64,000 bases of DNA from Arabidopsis thaliana (lineage: Eukaryota > Streptophyta > Magnoliopsida > Brassicales > Brassicaceae): positions 9,362,101-9,426,100 of the forward strand of contig NC_003074.8 in the NCBI RefSeq assembly GCF_000001735.4, read 5' to 3'. The notes beneath the pieces are model-generated. The model worked only from the letters and a program-made list of their open reading frames with translations, did not search any database and was not told where the DNA came from. Positions 47,262 to 59,345 of the stretch are shown in pieces (position 1 is the first letter of the stretch; every line of letters starts with the position of its first letter). Made by a program: the position numbers and the translations under genes.

Positions 47262-48309
47262 ATGGCTTCTTCTTCTGCTGCTATGTCTCTTGAATCCATC
47301 TCTATGACAACTCTCAACAATCTCTCTCGTAATCATCAATCTCACCGCAGTTCTCTTCTTGGTTTCTCAAGATCTTTCCAAAACCTTGGAATCTCATCTA
47401 ACGGTCCAGATTTCTCCTCCCGATCAAGATCTACTACTTCCAAGAACCTCAACGTTACTCGAGCTTTCTTCTGGAATTGGGGCAAGAAGACCGAAAACTC
47501 CAGACCAAGTAAGTTTAATAGTTTATAGATCCTTTTGTCTTTTAGTACACTGCGACTAAGTCAACGCCTGTTAATCCGATATTTTTCCTAGATTTGAGAC
47601 AAATCAAGATTTAAAGACTAATAATCCTTTTTGTTAGCTCAGAAATCAAAATGCTTTATTTCATAAGCAAAATCGATTAGATCTTTAAATGCCCTGCTCA
47701 AAATTGATTGGTCTAAAAAATAATCAGATCTTAAAAAAACAAAGTACCGAATTCATAAATTCGAGTTTTAATTATTCAGGTAAGATCCAAGAACTAAACG
47801 TGTATGAGCTCAACGAAGGAGATAGAAACAGTCCAGCAGTTCTTAAACTCGGCAAGAAACCAACAGAGCTTTGTCTCGGAGATCTCGTCCCATTCACAAA
47901 CAAACTCTACACCGGCGATCTCAAGAAACGCGTGGGAATCACGGCAGGTCTCTGCGTTTTGATCCAACACGTTCCTGAAAAGAGCGGTGACAGATTCGAA
48001 GCTAGTTACAGCTTCTACTTTGGTGACTATGGTCACTTGTCTGTACAAGGACAATACTTGACTTATGAAGACACGTTCCTCGCTGTCACTGGTGGCTCTG
48101 GAATCTTTGAAGGTGCGTACGGACAGGTTAAGCTTCGTCAGCTTGTGTATCCGACAAAACTGTTCTACACTTTTTACCTTAAAGGGTTAGCTAATGATTT
48201 ACCGCTGGAGCTTACTGGAACGGCGGTTACGCCGTCGAAGGATGTGAAACCGGCACCGGAAGCTAAGGCGATGGAGCCTAGTGGAGTTATAAGTAACTTT
48301 ACTAATTAA
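47262..48309 (+). CDS. AOC3: Allene oxide cyclase 3, chloroplastic
   Basis: Exons 47262-47508 and 47780-48309 (intron 271 bp) encode 258 residues. The transit peptide is longer and more diverged ([20 protein letters not shown]). The mature domain differs from AOC1/2 in the first strand ([20 protein letters not shown]) and in [17 protein letters not shown], where Gln replaces the Glu of IEHVPEK. The Glu, Asn, Pro and Cys active-site positions are kept, so activity is expected. Intron position and phase are identical in all three genes, which confirms tandem duplication. Divergence pattern suggests AOC3 split first and AOC1/AOC2 duplicated later. Confidence 0.96.
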
Positions 48310-50994
48310 GTAATTAGCTGTTTAATAGTTGTTTTGTTTTGTAATAGAATATTTTGATGAGTTGTGTGAGGTTAGTTAATGATGTGTTGAGGGAATAAAG
48401 TATTTATTTTGATGTGACTTTATTGATTACAACTGGTCTTTCTACAACGTGGAACTGTTGTACTCGATTTCAAAGTAAAACTTTTTACATTAGTTTCGGT
48501 ATTTTCACGGAATAAATTGATAGCTAGAACCTTTAATCTTATGGTTTAAAATGGTACACTCATATACACAGTTAGGGTAGTGGAGTTAATGCTAGTAATT
48601 AGTAACACAATATTTTTTGGTTCGTTATGGTTTTGGTGTTAATTGTGTTAATGTCATAATGCTTTAACGCTAATTTGTTGTTGGCACAGATATTTAAAAC
48701 TAAAAAAAGCAACCTAGTTATTGCTGGCTATCTTTTTAAATTGAGAAGTTAACATCTTGTCAAGTGAATCGTGTAATATTGTTATACTCTAAAGATCGAT
48801 ATTATTGTGTCTACCAGTCAAAACATGTGTTGGAGGGAAATTTTATTTGTAGGTTCATCATATGTCAGGAACATTATTGTCATGTTTCTGTAAGCTTTCT
48901 GACATTTAAGTTCAGATTTTGACCATAAGTTTTGATCATAAATGAGAAAAGAACAAAGTTAAGTTTAGTTTTGCGAATGTTAAAAAAAATAAATATCTTA
49001 TTTGCACTTTTTGAATTATTTACCAAATATAAAAACCAAGATGGTGTTTTTTTTGTAATACCAAAAAAGAGAGAATTTTAGCTACGAGAGAATGCAAAAT
49101 TCGGATTTGTGATCCGTTTTATTGAAAAAGATTTTAGTTTCATAGAACATATATCAAGTAGTATACAAATTGAAAAATAGGGTCTGATAGATCCGAGACA
49201 CTTGGGTATTATCACCTAACTTTTAAACGTTTATGCCAGTTTTTTGACAAACAAATCACGAAGTATTTGAGGATAAATACAGTATTTGTTTATGTTTTCT
49301 ATCTTTTTTTAGGAGGATGAGTTCATTGGTTTGATCTTAAACAATTGAAAATTTATAGGTTACCACCAATTTTGCGATTTTTTTTCTTCTTCTATACTTT
49401 AGATTTAAGTTTATATATAGATATTTTCGTTTGATATCAATATGGGAAGCCCACAAAGTTGGGGAGTTTAGTGGTACCTTTTTTTTTGGTTCACAATTGC
49501 ATACGAATATTGGGGAGTTTAGTGGTACTATTGCATACGAATATTGGAGATACGAGAAAGGGGTGGAAAAAATTGATGATAAATTGAGCCCAAGTAGGAA
49601 ACAATACACAAGGCCGTATATAAAGTTGGCATGTTGGGTTCAATACATGAGGCCGTCTTTTTGTTCGGCCGCGGCCAGTGGTGAACACTGAATATGGCCT
49701 TTTGAGACTCCGAGGGGACAATTATAATCCAACACTAAAATACATCTCTAAACTCTATTTGCCAACTAATTTCTTTATTTAAAATACGTTTCAATCTAAT
49801 CAAAACAGATAAGCCTGTTAAACACAATTTTGATTTCTCGAGACTACGAATAGGTGGATCTATTTGTATCATAACATCATAACATATAAATCGATATTTA
49901 AAATTTTGAGTAATAAATTTGATGTTGGTCTCTAACAATTTGCGGGTAATTTCTTGATATTTTGGACATCACCCGAACATATTAGCTCATTACACACCAA
50001 TTTCTATAGAGGCAACATATTTTCTTATCATTAAAGTTGACAGCTATTAGAGCCCTTAATCACGTTTGATTTCATATCTAATTCCAAATTATATGGATAT
50101 AACAACAGCATAGCATATAAATTGATATGTGTAGCATTAGGTTATATCTTTGACCGGGAAATGCATTGGCAGGCCATTATACTGGGAAGATGCATTCGCA
50201 TATATATTAGTAGGTGTACTTAGTAATCGTCTACTTGACATAATTAAAATTACCGGTCAAAAACACGAGATATATAGGAACTCATATTGTGTGGATATAT
50301 ATATTAGTTTACATGTGTATTTATGGATAAGGTTATAACGAATTCAACAAATTCTCAAGGTCCTATGAAATTTCAACAAGTATATTACAGTTTTTTTTTT
50401 ATATATGGCTTTTCTTCTCCCATGTTTCGGCTGTCTACGAAGAGACATTTGGCTTTTCATATTGGGATATTGAAAAATACATTTTCAACGTTTTATATAT
50501 GATTTTGTGTGGGTGAAATTAATACTTACAGAACAAAAGAGCTCATGCACGTTTAGTGTTATTTTGGCGGCTGTTTTTAAGGATTTGCATATATTCTTTC
50601 CCACGTATTGAATTCTATAAATGACATAATAATCAAACTTGTAAAAATAATAGAATGAATAGTTTATAGTCTTCCAAAATTCGATTTCTGTTGTAGTGGA
50701 ATCGCAGACATTTTCTAACTTATGAATGTTGTTATAGGACTTCTTTAAACCTTGGTTGGATATACCCAAATAAATATAAAGTTCACACGAAAAAAACTTG
50801 GAATCACATCCAGGAATATTCACCACTGGATCAATACTACTATACAACAAGGGAAAAAAAAATATTTAACTTGGGAAGGTATATACTTATTTTATAAACA
50901 AAAGCAAGATTCGCCTTGTAATGCGACGGCCCGACTTCTCTCTTTCAAATAATGATCCTTGAGAAACCCTATAGAGCCATATATACGTTGTCTT
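48310..50994. other. Intergenic region between AOC3 and HHO1
   Basis: AT-rich with no supported gene. At 49455-49550 two short motifs (GGGGAGTTTAGTGGTAC and ATTGCATACGAATATTGG) each occur twice, as a diverged direct duplication. A segment at 49560-49730 is less AT-rich, with CGGCCGCGGCC at about 49666, but has no coding signal. Confidence 0.5.
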
Positions 50995-51000
50995 TATAAA
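50995..51000 (+). promoter_or_regulatory. Putative TATA box of HHO1
   Basis: TATAAA about 95-100 bp upstream of the HHO1 ATG. Confidence 0.5.
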
Positions 51001-51095
51001 GAGACATAACTCATCTCTTCTTGACTAACTTTATAGTTAAAGTTATCAATTATTCGAAAACAAAGCTGGTTTTTTGTTTTGTCCCTTAAACCAGC

Positions 51096-52851
51096 ATGAT
51101 CAAGAACTTAAGTAATATGAAGAATGACAATCAGAAACGTGAAAAATGTTGCGAGTACATCGAAGCTCTCGAAGAAGAACGTCGCAAGATCAATGTTTTC
51201 CAACGCGAGCTTCCTCTTTGCGTAGAGCTCGTGACTCAAGGTACATACATATGCATTTACATTTCATATAAGATATAATGAGTTTATATATATGGATTAA
51301 ATGTTAGATCTAAAGATTTTTAAAAAATGTTTTATGGAATTTAGCGATTGAGGCGTATAAGAGGGAGATATCAGGGACGTCGACGGATAACTTATACGGA
51401 CAGTCGGAGTGCTCAGAGCAGACCACCGGAGAATGTGGGCGCATCTTGGATCTGTTCATACCAATCAAACACTCTTCGACCTCCATAGAAGAAGAGGTTG
51501 ATGACAAAGATGATGATGATGAAGAACACCAGTCTCATGAAACCGACATAGATTTTGATGACAAGAACATGAAATCTGAATGGCTCAAGTCTGTTCAGCT
51601 CTGGAACCAATCCGACGCAGTTGTTTCTAATAATAGACAGGTAAGATTTTTATTTTATTTTATTTTTTCTTTGTTTACATTTGTGTTTTTGTTTGCCTTG
51701 AATTACATTTACTGTATTGTTTCCAAACCAGCCTATTGACGTTGTTAATTGTTAACGTAAAGACTAAACGCATAACCTTCTGTGTACTTTATGCGATTGT
51801 GTTTGTAACTTACAACTTCACAAATAGATTATTCTTTTTTCTTCCAGTTTTTGTTTTTTTTAATAGACCGAAAAAGGATGGGTGCACAAAAAGATAGTAA
51901 ATTGCTCACAAAAAGATTTTGTTTTGTAATTTAAGTTTCTAATAGCATTTTGCGTATTCAGGATCGCTCACAAGAAAAGACAGAGACGCTGGTAGAGTTG
52001 ATAAAAATAAACGATGAAGCAGCGAAGAAAAACAACAACATAAAATCACCGGTGACTACTAGCGATGGTGGCAGTGGCGGTGGCGGTGGCAGAAGAGGGC
52101 AGAGAAAGAATAGGCGGTGTTGGTCGCAAGAGTTACACAGACGCTTCTTGAACGCTCTTAAACAACTTGGTGGCCCTCATGGTGCGTTTCTTGGTTTTAA
52201 GTTAAAACATATATATCAGTAGTCATATCTTTTTGTTAGGGCTCATGAAGTTTAATTAATTCGTAATGACCTTTTTGTTCACTAAATTTTGAAGTAGCTA
52301 CGCCGAAACAGATAAGAGATATAATGAAGGTTGATGGGTTAACAAATGATGAAGTCAAAAGTCATTTACAGGTTAGTAAATCATATTCCATGAAAAATAC
52401 ATGTAACTAATATGTAAAAGGTATATATTAATTTCATCATTTTAGTTACAAATGTTTTTATAATTTAGAAGGAAAATAATATTTATTGTTTCATATTTTT
52501 TTTAATGATAAATAGAAATATAGGCTGCATGCAAGACGGCCAAGCCAAACAACACCGAACAACAGAAACTCTCAAACGCAACATTTCGTGGTGGTTGGTG
52601 GAATATGGGTCCCACAGACTAACCATTCAACGGCCAACGCAGTCAACGCCGTCGCATCGGGTGAGACCACCGGGATTTATGGGCCTATGGTCAGTTCGTT
52701 GCCGTCCGAGTGGCCGAGGCATTCCAATTTTGGTAGGAAGATTTCGGAAGATAGATCAAGATGCTCTAACAACGGATTTTTTCGGTGTAGCTCACCAGCT
52801 ATGTCTTGTTCTACTCGTACAAAGACGAAAGATGCAAAAATAATATCATAA
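51096..52851 (+). CDS. HHO1: GARP-family MYB-like repressor HHO1 (HRS1 homologue)
   Basis: Five exons (51096-51240, 51345-51640, 51962-52181, 52295-52371, 52516-52851) join in frame to 357 residues, all introns GT-AG. The N-terminal domain (about 12-55, [20 protein letters not shown] then AIEAYKREI) is the coiled region typical of HHO/NIGT1 proteins. An acidic Asp/Glu run lies near 100-130, and LDLFI near residue 75 resembles a weak EAR motif. The GARP/G2-like domain at about 194-254 contains [20 protein letters not shown], then [20 protein letters not shown] and VKSHLQKYRLH. A Gly tract precedes it. The C-terminal [11 protein letters not shown] motif is also family-specific. Family members are nuclear repressors linking nitrate and phosphate-starvation responses. 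Confidence 0.94.
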
Positions 52852-55613
52852 ATTTAATTTTTGATTATTTATTAAGAGAAAAAAGTTATAGACATTAATA
52901 TTGTGAAGAGTGTATATATATAGATGTTGGAGCGTGACTCTATGTTATTTTTAGTTTCTTGGTTTTTTTCTATTAGCCGATGATATCTTTGATCAAAGAT
53001 CCATATTAGCTAATGCATACTATATTTTTTTACGTCGTGCAATATGCATATCGATGATAATAAGTTAATAACACAAAATTATTAGATTACTAGTTGAAGA
53101 ATCGTATATAGAAAGAATCGTAATTATATGTAGAATGATGGTATATTATCAGCATATATTTTTATAGAGGCTTTAGCCACCAAAATTAATAAATGTCAGT
53201 CACAAACTCAAATTAATTAATTTCGTCCTTAACATATGTATGTCGGCCAGGTTTCTATTTGCTATAGTAATATAAGATACACAGAAACATTGTAGAAATG
53301 TAAAATGTCTTCGAAAACAGAAGAAAAATACATATATAAACTTTTTTGAATGAAAATAAAAAAAATTATGCCATACAGAAGGATCGGAACTCGGTAGAAT
53401 ATGCCGGAATCTGAAGAGCATAATCTGCAAATATGTTTTTCAGGTTAAACTTTATTCTCTTGTTGCTTGTACTGGATATTAACACAAATGTGCACGTTGG
53501 GCTCCTTCTCGTGGAGTGAATTATTCTTTATTTGTTCCTTTTACTTTTGTAAATACAATTTTTCCATATAAGTATATAACTGTGTAAATATTAAACCCAA
53601 AATATGTTAAAAGACAAGTTTTTTTGTAACTTAAGGGCAAGAAACAAGGTGTAAAGCCACATGAAAATTGCTGACCATTCTAACTCTCGACACTACTATA
53701 CAATTAATATCTCTTGACTTGTACTCATTCTCTATAACAACAACAATTGTTGGGTTTTCTTGTTCGCTCTCACTGTTGTTTATTAAGTGTTGTTCGTTTG
53801 CGAGGTTTTCTGAATCAATAATCAAAATGATTTCGATTGATAAGTTATCCTTTAATCAAAATTTCTTGGTTCCTATGGTTTCATCACCTCAAACATAAAA
53901 AAATCATACCAAGTTGTTAAATATCTTTAAAAATTCCTACCAAGTTACTAAATAAGTGTTCACAAATTTAGGGATCCTTTCATGTGACTCTATGAGCCAT
54001 GTGACCTATTTTTCTACTACCTTTATAACAAATGGGGCTACAGTTTTAATAATATTCTTACTGATAATTTAATTTGAATACGAAGACCATTGGGAAACTT
54101 GAACATTGAGAAAGGCTATTGGAGTTCCCGAGATGGCGGTTTGATCTATTTCAAATCTTCAATAATATTACTATTATCAAATACTTCTTTGATTCTATAG
54201 ATGTGTAAGTATTAATAATTTAATATTTGACGATGGATCCAAAAGAACAGGAATCGGATTAGGGTTTCCTTATGATATGATTTATTAATAGATTGGAATG
54301 GGTTTTAAACTCTTAGAAGCAGGATCTTTATGTGACCTTTCAGAGTCATAAAAAGCCTAAATAGCTCTTGATACTTACTTTAAGACCATTATGAGATCAA
54401 ACCATGGAAAAATAAACAAATAGTAAAGCAACAAATGCTTTTTCTTGGTCTATACTTCATTACTTCTCATATTAACTAATATCATATCCATAAGGAATAT
54501 TCGACTACACCTATTATTAATTGTATAATGTTAGTTCATAATTTATCTACATTTGTGCATAAACAATTAAACATATCTCTGATTAACAATAATAAAATAT
54601 ATAGTACGTGCTAATCTTGTTTTAATCTTCTCTTATATAAGATTAGGATTGATCAACCAAGTTTGACATGGTGTCTTAGTCTTATAGGAGTGAAATTTTT
54701 AATCAACCTTCCAAGGATTCTTTCGTCTATCCACGATGACGAATAGGTTGAAATGGAAACAGATTTCTTTCAGTTCTATACGTGTTTGATTTTATTTTTC
54801 TTTTAATAATACAAAATAATTATCAATGAAACTATTTAAATAGTCTCAGAGCTATAAATGTAATAAAGTAACAATGTTTACTAATTTTCTAATAGCAACA
54901 TGATGTTTCATTATGTTCTTTAATTATTTCTGCAAAACAAGTATCAATTTGGGATTCAGCTAACGTTGAGTGCTAGCTGCTCTTCACATTTGCACACAAT
55001 TTTGGGCTAATGAGCCCGAAAAGTTTACGAAGATGGACCAAGCCCGTTTATAGCCCCCGAGGTTAAAATTCCGAAAGGTTAATTCCCAAAAACTTAAAGG
55101 TTTTGACGATCTAAATTTTGATTTTAATGAACGGAAATAGTAAATGACCTGAAATAGAAAAAAATCAACTAGATAATCTACAATTTAAAGATTTGCAGAA
55201 AATCTTGGACGATAAAACAAGATACTAACATTTCTCACAGAATAATTTTGCTATAATAATTTAAAGTTCAGCTGCTATATTTTTTTTCCTTTGTTAATTT
55301 CATCTGCTATTTATTTGACCAAATTAAATATGTTATCTTGATTTGTTATCGTACGTCTACATAGTCTCTAATTTTAAAAAACAATTGCCGTAATTTTAGT
55401 TTTTATTTAATTGAAATTTTATTTACACATGTAACAAATAAAAAAAATGATTGAAAAGAATAATGTATATTATTTTAAAGTCATAACTAGTAACATGTAA
55501 AAAAGTAGTTATACATCACTATTTTAGGCAGTCAATGGTAATGAAAAAAAAAGAGCTTATTTTCTAGACCTGCATTGTTTATATTAATTTATACATAGTT
55601 GAAAATGAGATTC
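52852..55613. other. Intergenic region between HHO1 and TAS4
   Basis: AT-rich with no supported gene. A mixed-composition segment at about 54965-55080 contains GGGCTAATGAGCCC. The open frame at 53668-53898 has no domain. The 3' end of the TAS4 transcript probably falls in the last few hundred bases. Confidence 0.45.
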
Positions 55614-55636
55614 AAACTATGCTTTCAATAAATAGG

Positions 55637-55657
55637 TGAAGGATCGAGGTCGAGGCA
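55637..55657 (+). ncRNA. TAS4-siR81(-) trans-acting siRNA
   Basis: 21 nt on the plus strand, antisense to the precursor, in exact register D4 from the predicted cleavage. It begins with U, suitable for AGO1. Known targets are MYB75/PAP1, MYB90/PAP2 and MYB113, none of which are in this window. Confidence 0.85.
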
Positions 55658-55708
55658 CCATCGATATAGAGTCAGCTCGTCCTTCACCACGGCAATTTCA
55701 TGCCAACA

Positions 55709-55730
55709 TCTTGCTCAAATGAGTATTCCA
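55709..55730 (-). promoter_or_regulatory. miR828 target site in TAS4
   Basis: The plus-strand text TCTTGCTCAAATGAGTATTC then CA equals miR828 except C for T at position 8, so the minus-strand transcript pairs along all 22 nt with one G:U. It starts 18 nt downstream of the putative splice acceptor. Confidence 0.9.
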
Positions 55731-55748
55731 TGGAGAGTGATTGGTAAC

Positions 55749-57515
55749 CTGCAAAAGAAAAAGAAACTTAAAAAGGTTTATATGTATAAGGTTCACGTCA
55801 GTGTTTGAGTGACTTAAAAAAGTTTGTGTTAGTTATAAAACTAATATCTCATGGACTGACGTAAAGTTAATTAACTCTACGTAATTGTTGTTAATATCCT
55901 TCCCATTTTTCAATCTTACCTCATTTATACAAGTGTTGTTAATTAAGTGACCGGCGGTTTTTTTTTTTTTGTATATATGAGCATGCAAAATTACTAACTC
56001 TTACTACTAAACAAAATCTCTTTACTGTATATATGAGCATGCAAAATTAGTCATTATATTTTATTGTTAGTGAAACCTAAATAAACCAGAACCAGTGATA
56101 GTAAGTTAATCAATATAATCTGAAGGTGCGAAACATCAGCACGAACCCAAATTCGAGTTTTACGTATTGCGGACGTTAAAGATAATGAACTGATTTATCA
56201 AAAAAAGAAGAAGAAAGATAATGAAGTGAAAAACAAATTATAAAATAGAGTGAATTTTTTGTCCAAAAAAAAAAGAGTAAAATTAATGTTAAAAATAAAA
56301 ATAAAAATAAAAAATAGGTCAAATATTCTTTGTGTATAAAATAACCTAAACCAAAATATGGATAAAATAATTATTCCAGCAAAAGAGAAAAGGTAAGCTT
56401 TAACAAGAAAAAAAGAATGTTAAAACGTTAACATGCATAAACTTTAAAAAAATAGTAATCAACTAAAAGGGTAGTGTTTACCAAGCTAATACGATCCGAT
56501 TCTTTCAACATTTGTTTCTGTCTCGCTCTCTTTCTCGATATATGAATGAAAGGCATCATATTTTTATTTTTCTTATTAAAAGAAACCTTTGGAAGAACTT
56601 ATATAAAAAATGATCAAGTAGACTCTATTTAAATAGACAAAGTAAAGCTTACATACATGTGTATGTATATACGTGTTTGGTAGGAAATAACAATTGGGGT
56701 AAATCTAAGGTAGTAGAGAATTAGACATATAAATGTCTTTTATTTGTTTTGGTGGTTGGGATATATATGCTCTAACCTCCAACATTTTTTAATACTAAAT
56801 TGGCAATATACCTTATACAGTTATACTCATTGTATTGTCAGCGGTTATGTCTAATCACAATCATATACTATAACATAGTATGTTCTCATGCTATCAATTC
56901 ACAATTTCTTTGTATATAAATCAAATTTTTTGATGAGAAAATGTTAGTTAATTTGTAGGTTTATTCGAAAGATTTTTTCTTTAAGAAAAAAAAAAAAAGA
57001 TCGTCAAACAAAATGGATGGAATCACATATGCGATGTATGCTGCAGTGCCGGCCTTGAACATACATAAATATTTGATATTTTCATGTATAACAAGTCTTT
57101 TAAGGCTGGGCTTGTGGTTTTGAGAATTTGGTTATTACACGCTTCTTGCGTTTTGTATTTTTTTGGGTCATAAAAAATTTCACCCAAAATATTAAAATTT
57201 TGAATTATATATGGATAGATACACAGATATGTAAGCAAGTTCCATTCAGGTATCAAGTTTAGACTAATCGTAAAAAAGACGACGCCATATATTCGTAGTA
57301 ATTAATATACATATACCCCAATTAACAGAATTCGATTTCAAGCCCCCACAATCTATTAGTATATGCTTAATTCATCTTGTGTGATAGTTTGACGGGTTAT
57401 TATGTAAAACGTGCATGTGATGAGTGCTTACTTAGCAGTCTTGACTCTCGAGCCTACACGTTTGTTGCGCGCGTATGCATGCAGCATATATACACATGTA
57501 CGTAGATGTGAAATG
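55749..57515. other. TAS4 upstream region and spacer
   Basis: Probable TAS4 promoter and possible first exon/intron on the minus strand. No coding gene is visible. It contains the 23-bp direct repeat listed next and A-rich runs near 56200-56340. Toward 57000 are Asn/Ile-rich frames without domains. Confidence 0.5.
55971..56049. repeat. 23-bp direct repeat upstream of TAS4
   Basis: The 23-bp text starting GTATATATGAGCATGCAAAA is present exactly at 55971-55993 and 56027-56049, period 56. Each copy has a GCATGC/CATGCA core resembling the RY motif bound by B3 factors. It lies 240-320 bp upstream of the miR828 site in transcript orientation. Confidence 0.9.
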
Positions 57516-57523
57516 CATGCACT

Positions 57524-57717
57524 CAGGGCCGGCTCAACAAAACGTGGGACCCTGTGCTCATTAGTTTTTTTTTCTAATATATGTTTTATATGTTTAGATT
57601 TTAGTTTATTATACACTACTGTTTGTATAATGGACCTTGATTGCTTAAAGAAAATGAATGAAAAAATAAAGGACCCTGTGCACTAGCACCAAGGGCACAC
57701 CCTCTAAGCCGGGCCTG
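57524..57717. mobile_element. Non-autonomous hAT-type miniature element
   Basis: 194 bp with imperfect terminal inverted repeats, CAGGGCCGGCTCAA at the left and CTAAGCCGGGCCTG at the right. It is flanked by CATGCACT (57516-57523) and CATGCACA (57718-57725), an 8-bp duplication with one change. CAGGG-type ends plus 8-bp duplication are the signature of hAT transposons. The inside repeats GGACCCTGTGC twice (57548 and 57671) and has no transposase. The one mismatch and imperfect ends suggest it is old. Confidence 0.8.
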
Positions 57718-57725
57718 CATGCACA

Positions 57726-58571
57726 CATATATAATATATGTATATAACCATCACGATCGCGCGATACTGTTTCTTAAGTATGGTGACGTACGTAATTGAT
57801 TACTTGATGGTTCTACTACATAGAAAGGAAAACAAAAAATAAATATAAATGGGTTGTTTCATAAAATCTCAAACCAAACCAAAACCTAACTTAAATGTAG
57901 CTGAGTTATCATATACCATATGGTATAAATTTTGGAATGACTTTGTAGTTATTTATTGTAATTTAGAATGTTATAATTACTGATCATAATATTAAGTCAA
58001 AAACATCGAATCAATAAAAAGCGACATAGATTCTTAGTAATTATACCGGCCAAATAATACTATTAAACAAAAGTTACAAAAAAGGATCCGTATATCGTGA
58101 AAATCAATCACATGCATCAAACAATAGAATGAATTAATTCACGCCGGAACATCTACTTGGTTTGATTTTAAAACTAAACCGAACCAAACATATTAAAAAT
58201 CGAAATAAACCGACCAAAAACCAAAACCTTAATTATCCCTAAATAATTTCACCAAAATAAATATATTCAAAGCAACATGCTTGTGTTAAGTAGCTTTTGA
58301 AACTCCATATTGTTCCATTTACACTACGTTATGATATTAACAAGACGATATATGGGTTCCAGTTCCACTTACAAGTACAAAAAAGAGTTGTAGAAGCATC
58401 AAATCTATGACAACTCCCCTTCAAAGTTCAAAGTTCAAAGTTATGAATGATTAAATTGATCAAGTTTCACGTGGAGTGGTGGATATACTCACCATTTAAT
58501 ATCTCAACTCTATATATATTTCTTATTTAAAAAAAAAAAAGAATTTAAACGCATATTAAAAAGCATCGCAA
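57726..58571. other. Intergenic spacer
   Basis: AT-rich, with nothing recognisable beyond short TA-rich runs. At about 58140-58230 repeated AACCGAACCAAACC-like text of the kind common in Arabidopsis intergenic DNA occurs. Confidence 0.45.
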
Positions 58572-58670
58572 GAGCTTTTTGCTTGGATGGTTGTTGGGGA
58601 TTTCAACGCAACCATCTCGCTATCAGATGCTTCCACTCCAAATGTCACGCATTACTCTCCAGCCACGGAA
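58572..58670 (+). pseudogene. LINE endonuclease relic
   Basis: A frame of 33 codons reads ELFAWMVVGDFNATISLSDA and ends PATE. The W-M-V-x-G-D-F-N core is the conserved endonuclease signature of plant LINE ORF2, where the Asp and Asn are catalytic. Sequence on both sides is decayed. Confidence 0.7.
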
Positions 58671-59051
58671 ATATCTTTCACTTGTGCTTTTTGAATAGTG
58701 ATTTATTTAATTTTGACTATTTAAGGTCCCACTTGATCAAATAGAAAACCTAATTGCGAATATGCTCTCTTTTATTCACAAAACAGTGGCTATCAAATCG
58801 TAAATAACTTGGTACATTTATCGTAAAATAATATTACACTATTCATTTAAATTACTTGTATTATATATCATTTATTTACGGTTTTTGTCACAATTGTTTT
58901 CATATTAATTTTGCTATATAAATTTGGTTATGTAGCTAATAAGCATATACAAAATATTGTTTTTCATTAATCTGCATTTCATTTTGTTTTATCCAATCCG
59001 TGATTCATAATAACACACTTTAGTTTTGGAGTTTCATTGTTTCAATATAAG

Positions 59052-59345
59052 CTTCCTACTCCGATCCTAAACATATATATCTTGAAGAGTTGGAGAAGAT
59101 TTGTTATGCATTCTTATGGAAATGAATCACGTCTTCAACACATGGAGTCAAAATGACTTGAGATTCTTATTGCTTTTCAAAATAATGTGGATGTCTTTGC
59201 ATGAGAAGATTAATCGATTGGAAAAAGATTTTCGTGTTTAAGTTGATTCGACTCTTGTTTTGGGAGAAAGTTTGCTATATATGTATCACGGATTTTCAAG
59301 AATTTGATGGAAGACTCTATTTTCTAGGTTTTCAACTACCAAAAC
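59052..59345 (+). pseudogene. LINE reverse-transcriptase C-terminal relic, multiply broken
   Basis: Pieces of the LINE RT tail appear in order across frames: LPTPIL near 59052, LEKICYAFLWK near 59089, a GLGMRRL-like piece (CMRRLIDWKKIFVFKL) near 59195 and LLFW. Several stops and frame changes separate them. It has the same orientation and domain order as the endonuclease relic 0.4 kb upstream, so both may be remains of one internally deleted element. Confidence 0.6.

Larger units (their letters stand above)
55614..55748 (-). ncRNA. TAS4: TAS4 trans-acting siRNA precursor (core)
   Basis: The minus strand holds a 22-nt site (55709-55730) complementary to miR828 with a single G:U wobble at miRNA position 8. 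Cleavage opposite miR828 nt 10/11 falls between 55718 and 55719. Counting 21-nt steps downstream puts the fourth sense siRNA at 55655-55635. Its partner with 2-nt 3' overhangs is plus-strand 55637-55657, which starts TGAAGGATCGAGGTCGAGG and is what I know as TAS4-siR81(-). That siRNA targets the anthocyanin MYBs PAP1, PAP2 and MYB113; 22-nt miR828 triggers RDR6/DCL4 processing. Minus-strand text TTTCTTTTGCAG then G at 55748 looks like a 3' splice site, so the precursor may be spliced. Only the core extent is given; the real ends are not determined. Confidence 0.9.

Noticed and set aside
42517-48054. Minus-strand frames of about 86-105 codons in each AOC second exon
   Set aside because: They recur in all three paralogues only because the sense coding sequence is conserved. 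There is no independent domain.
57411-57686. 91-codon plus-strand frame
   Set aside because: It runs across the target duplication and into the hAT-type element, so it cannot be a conserved gene.
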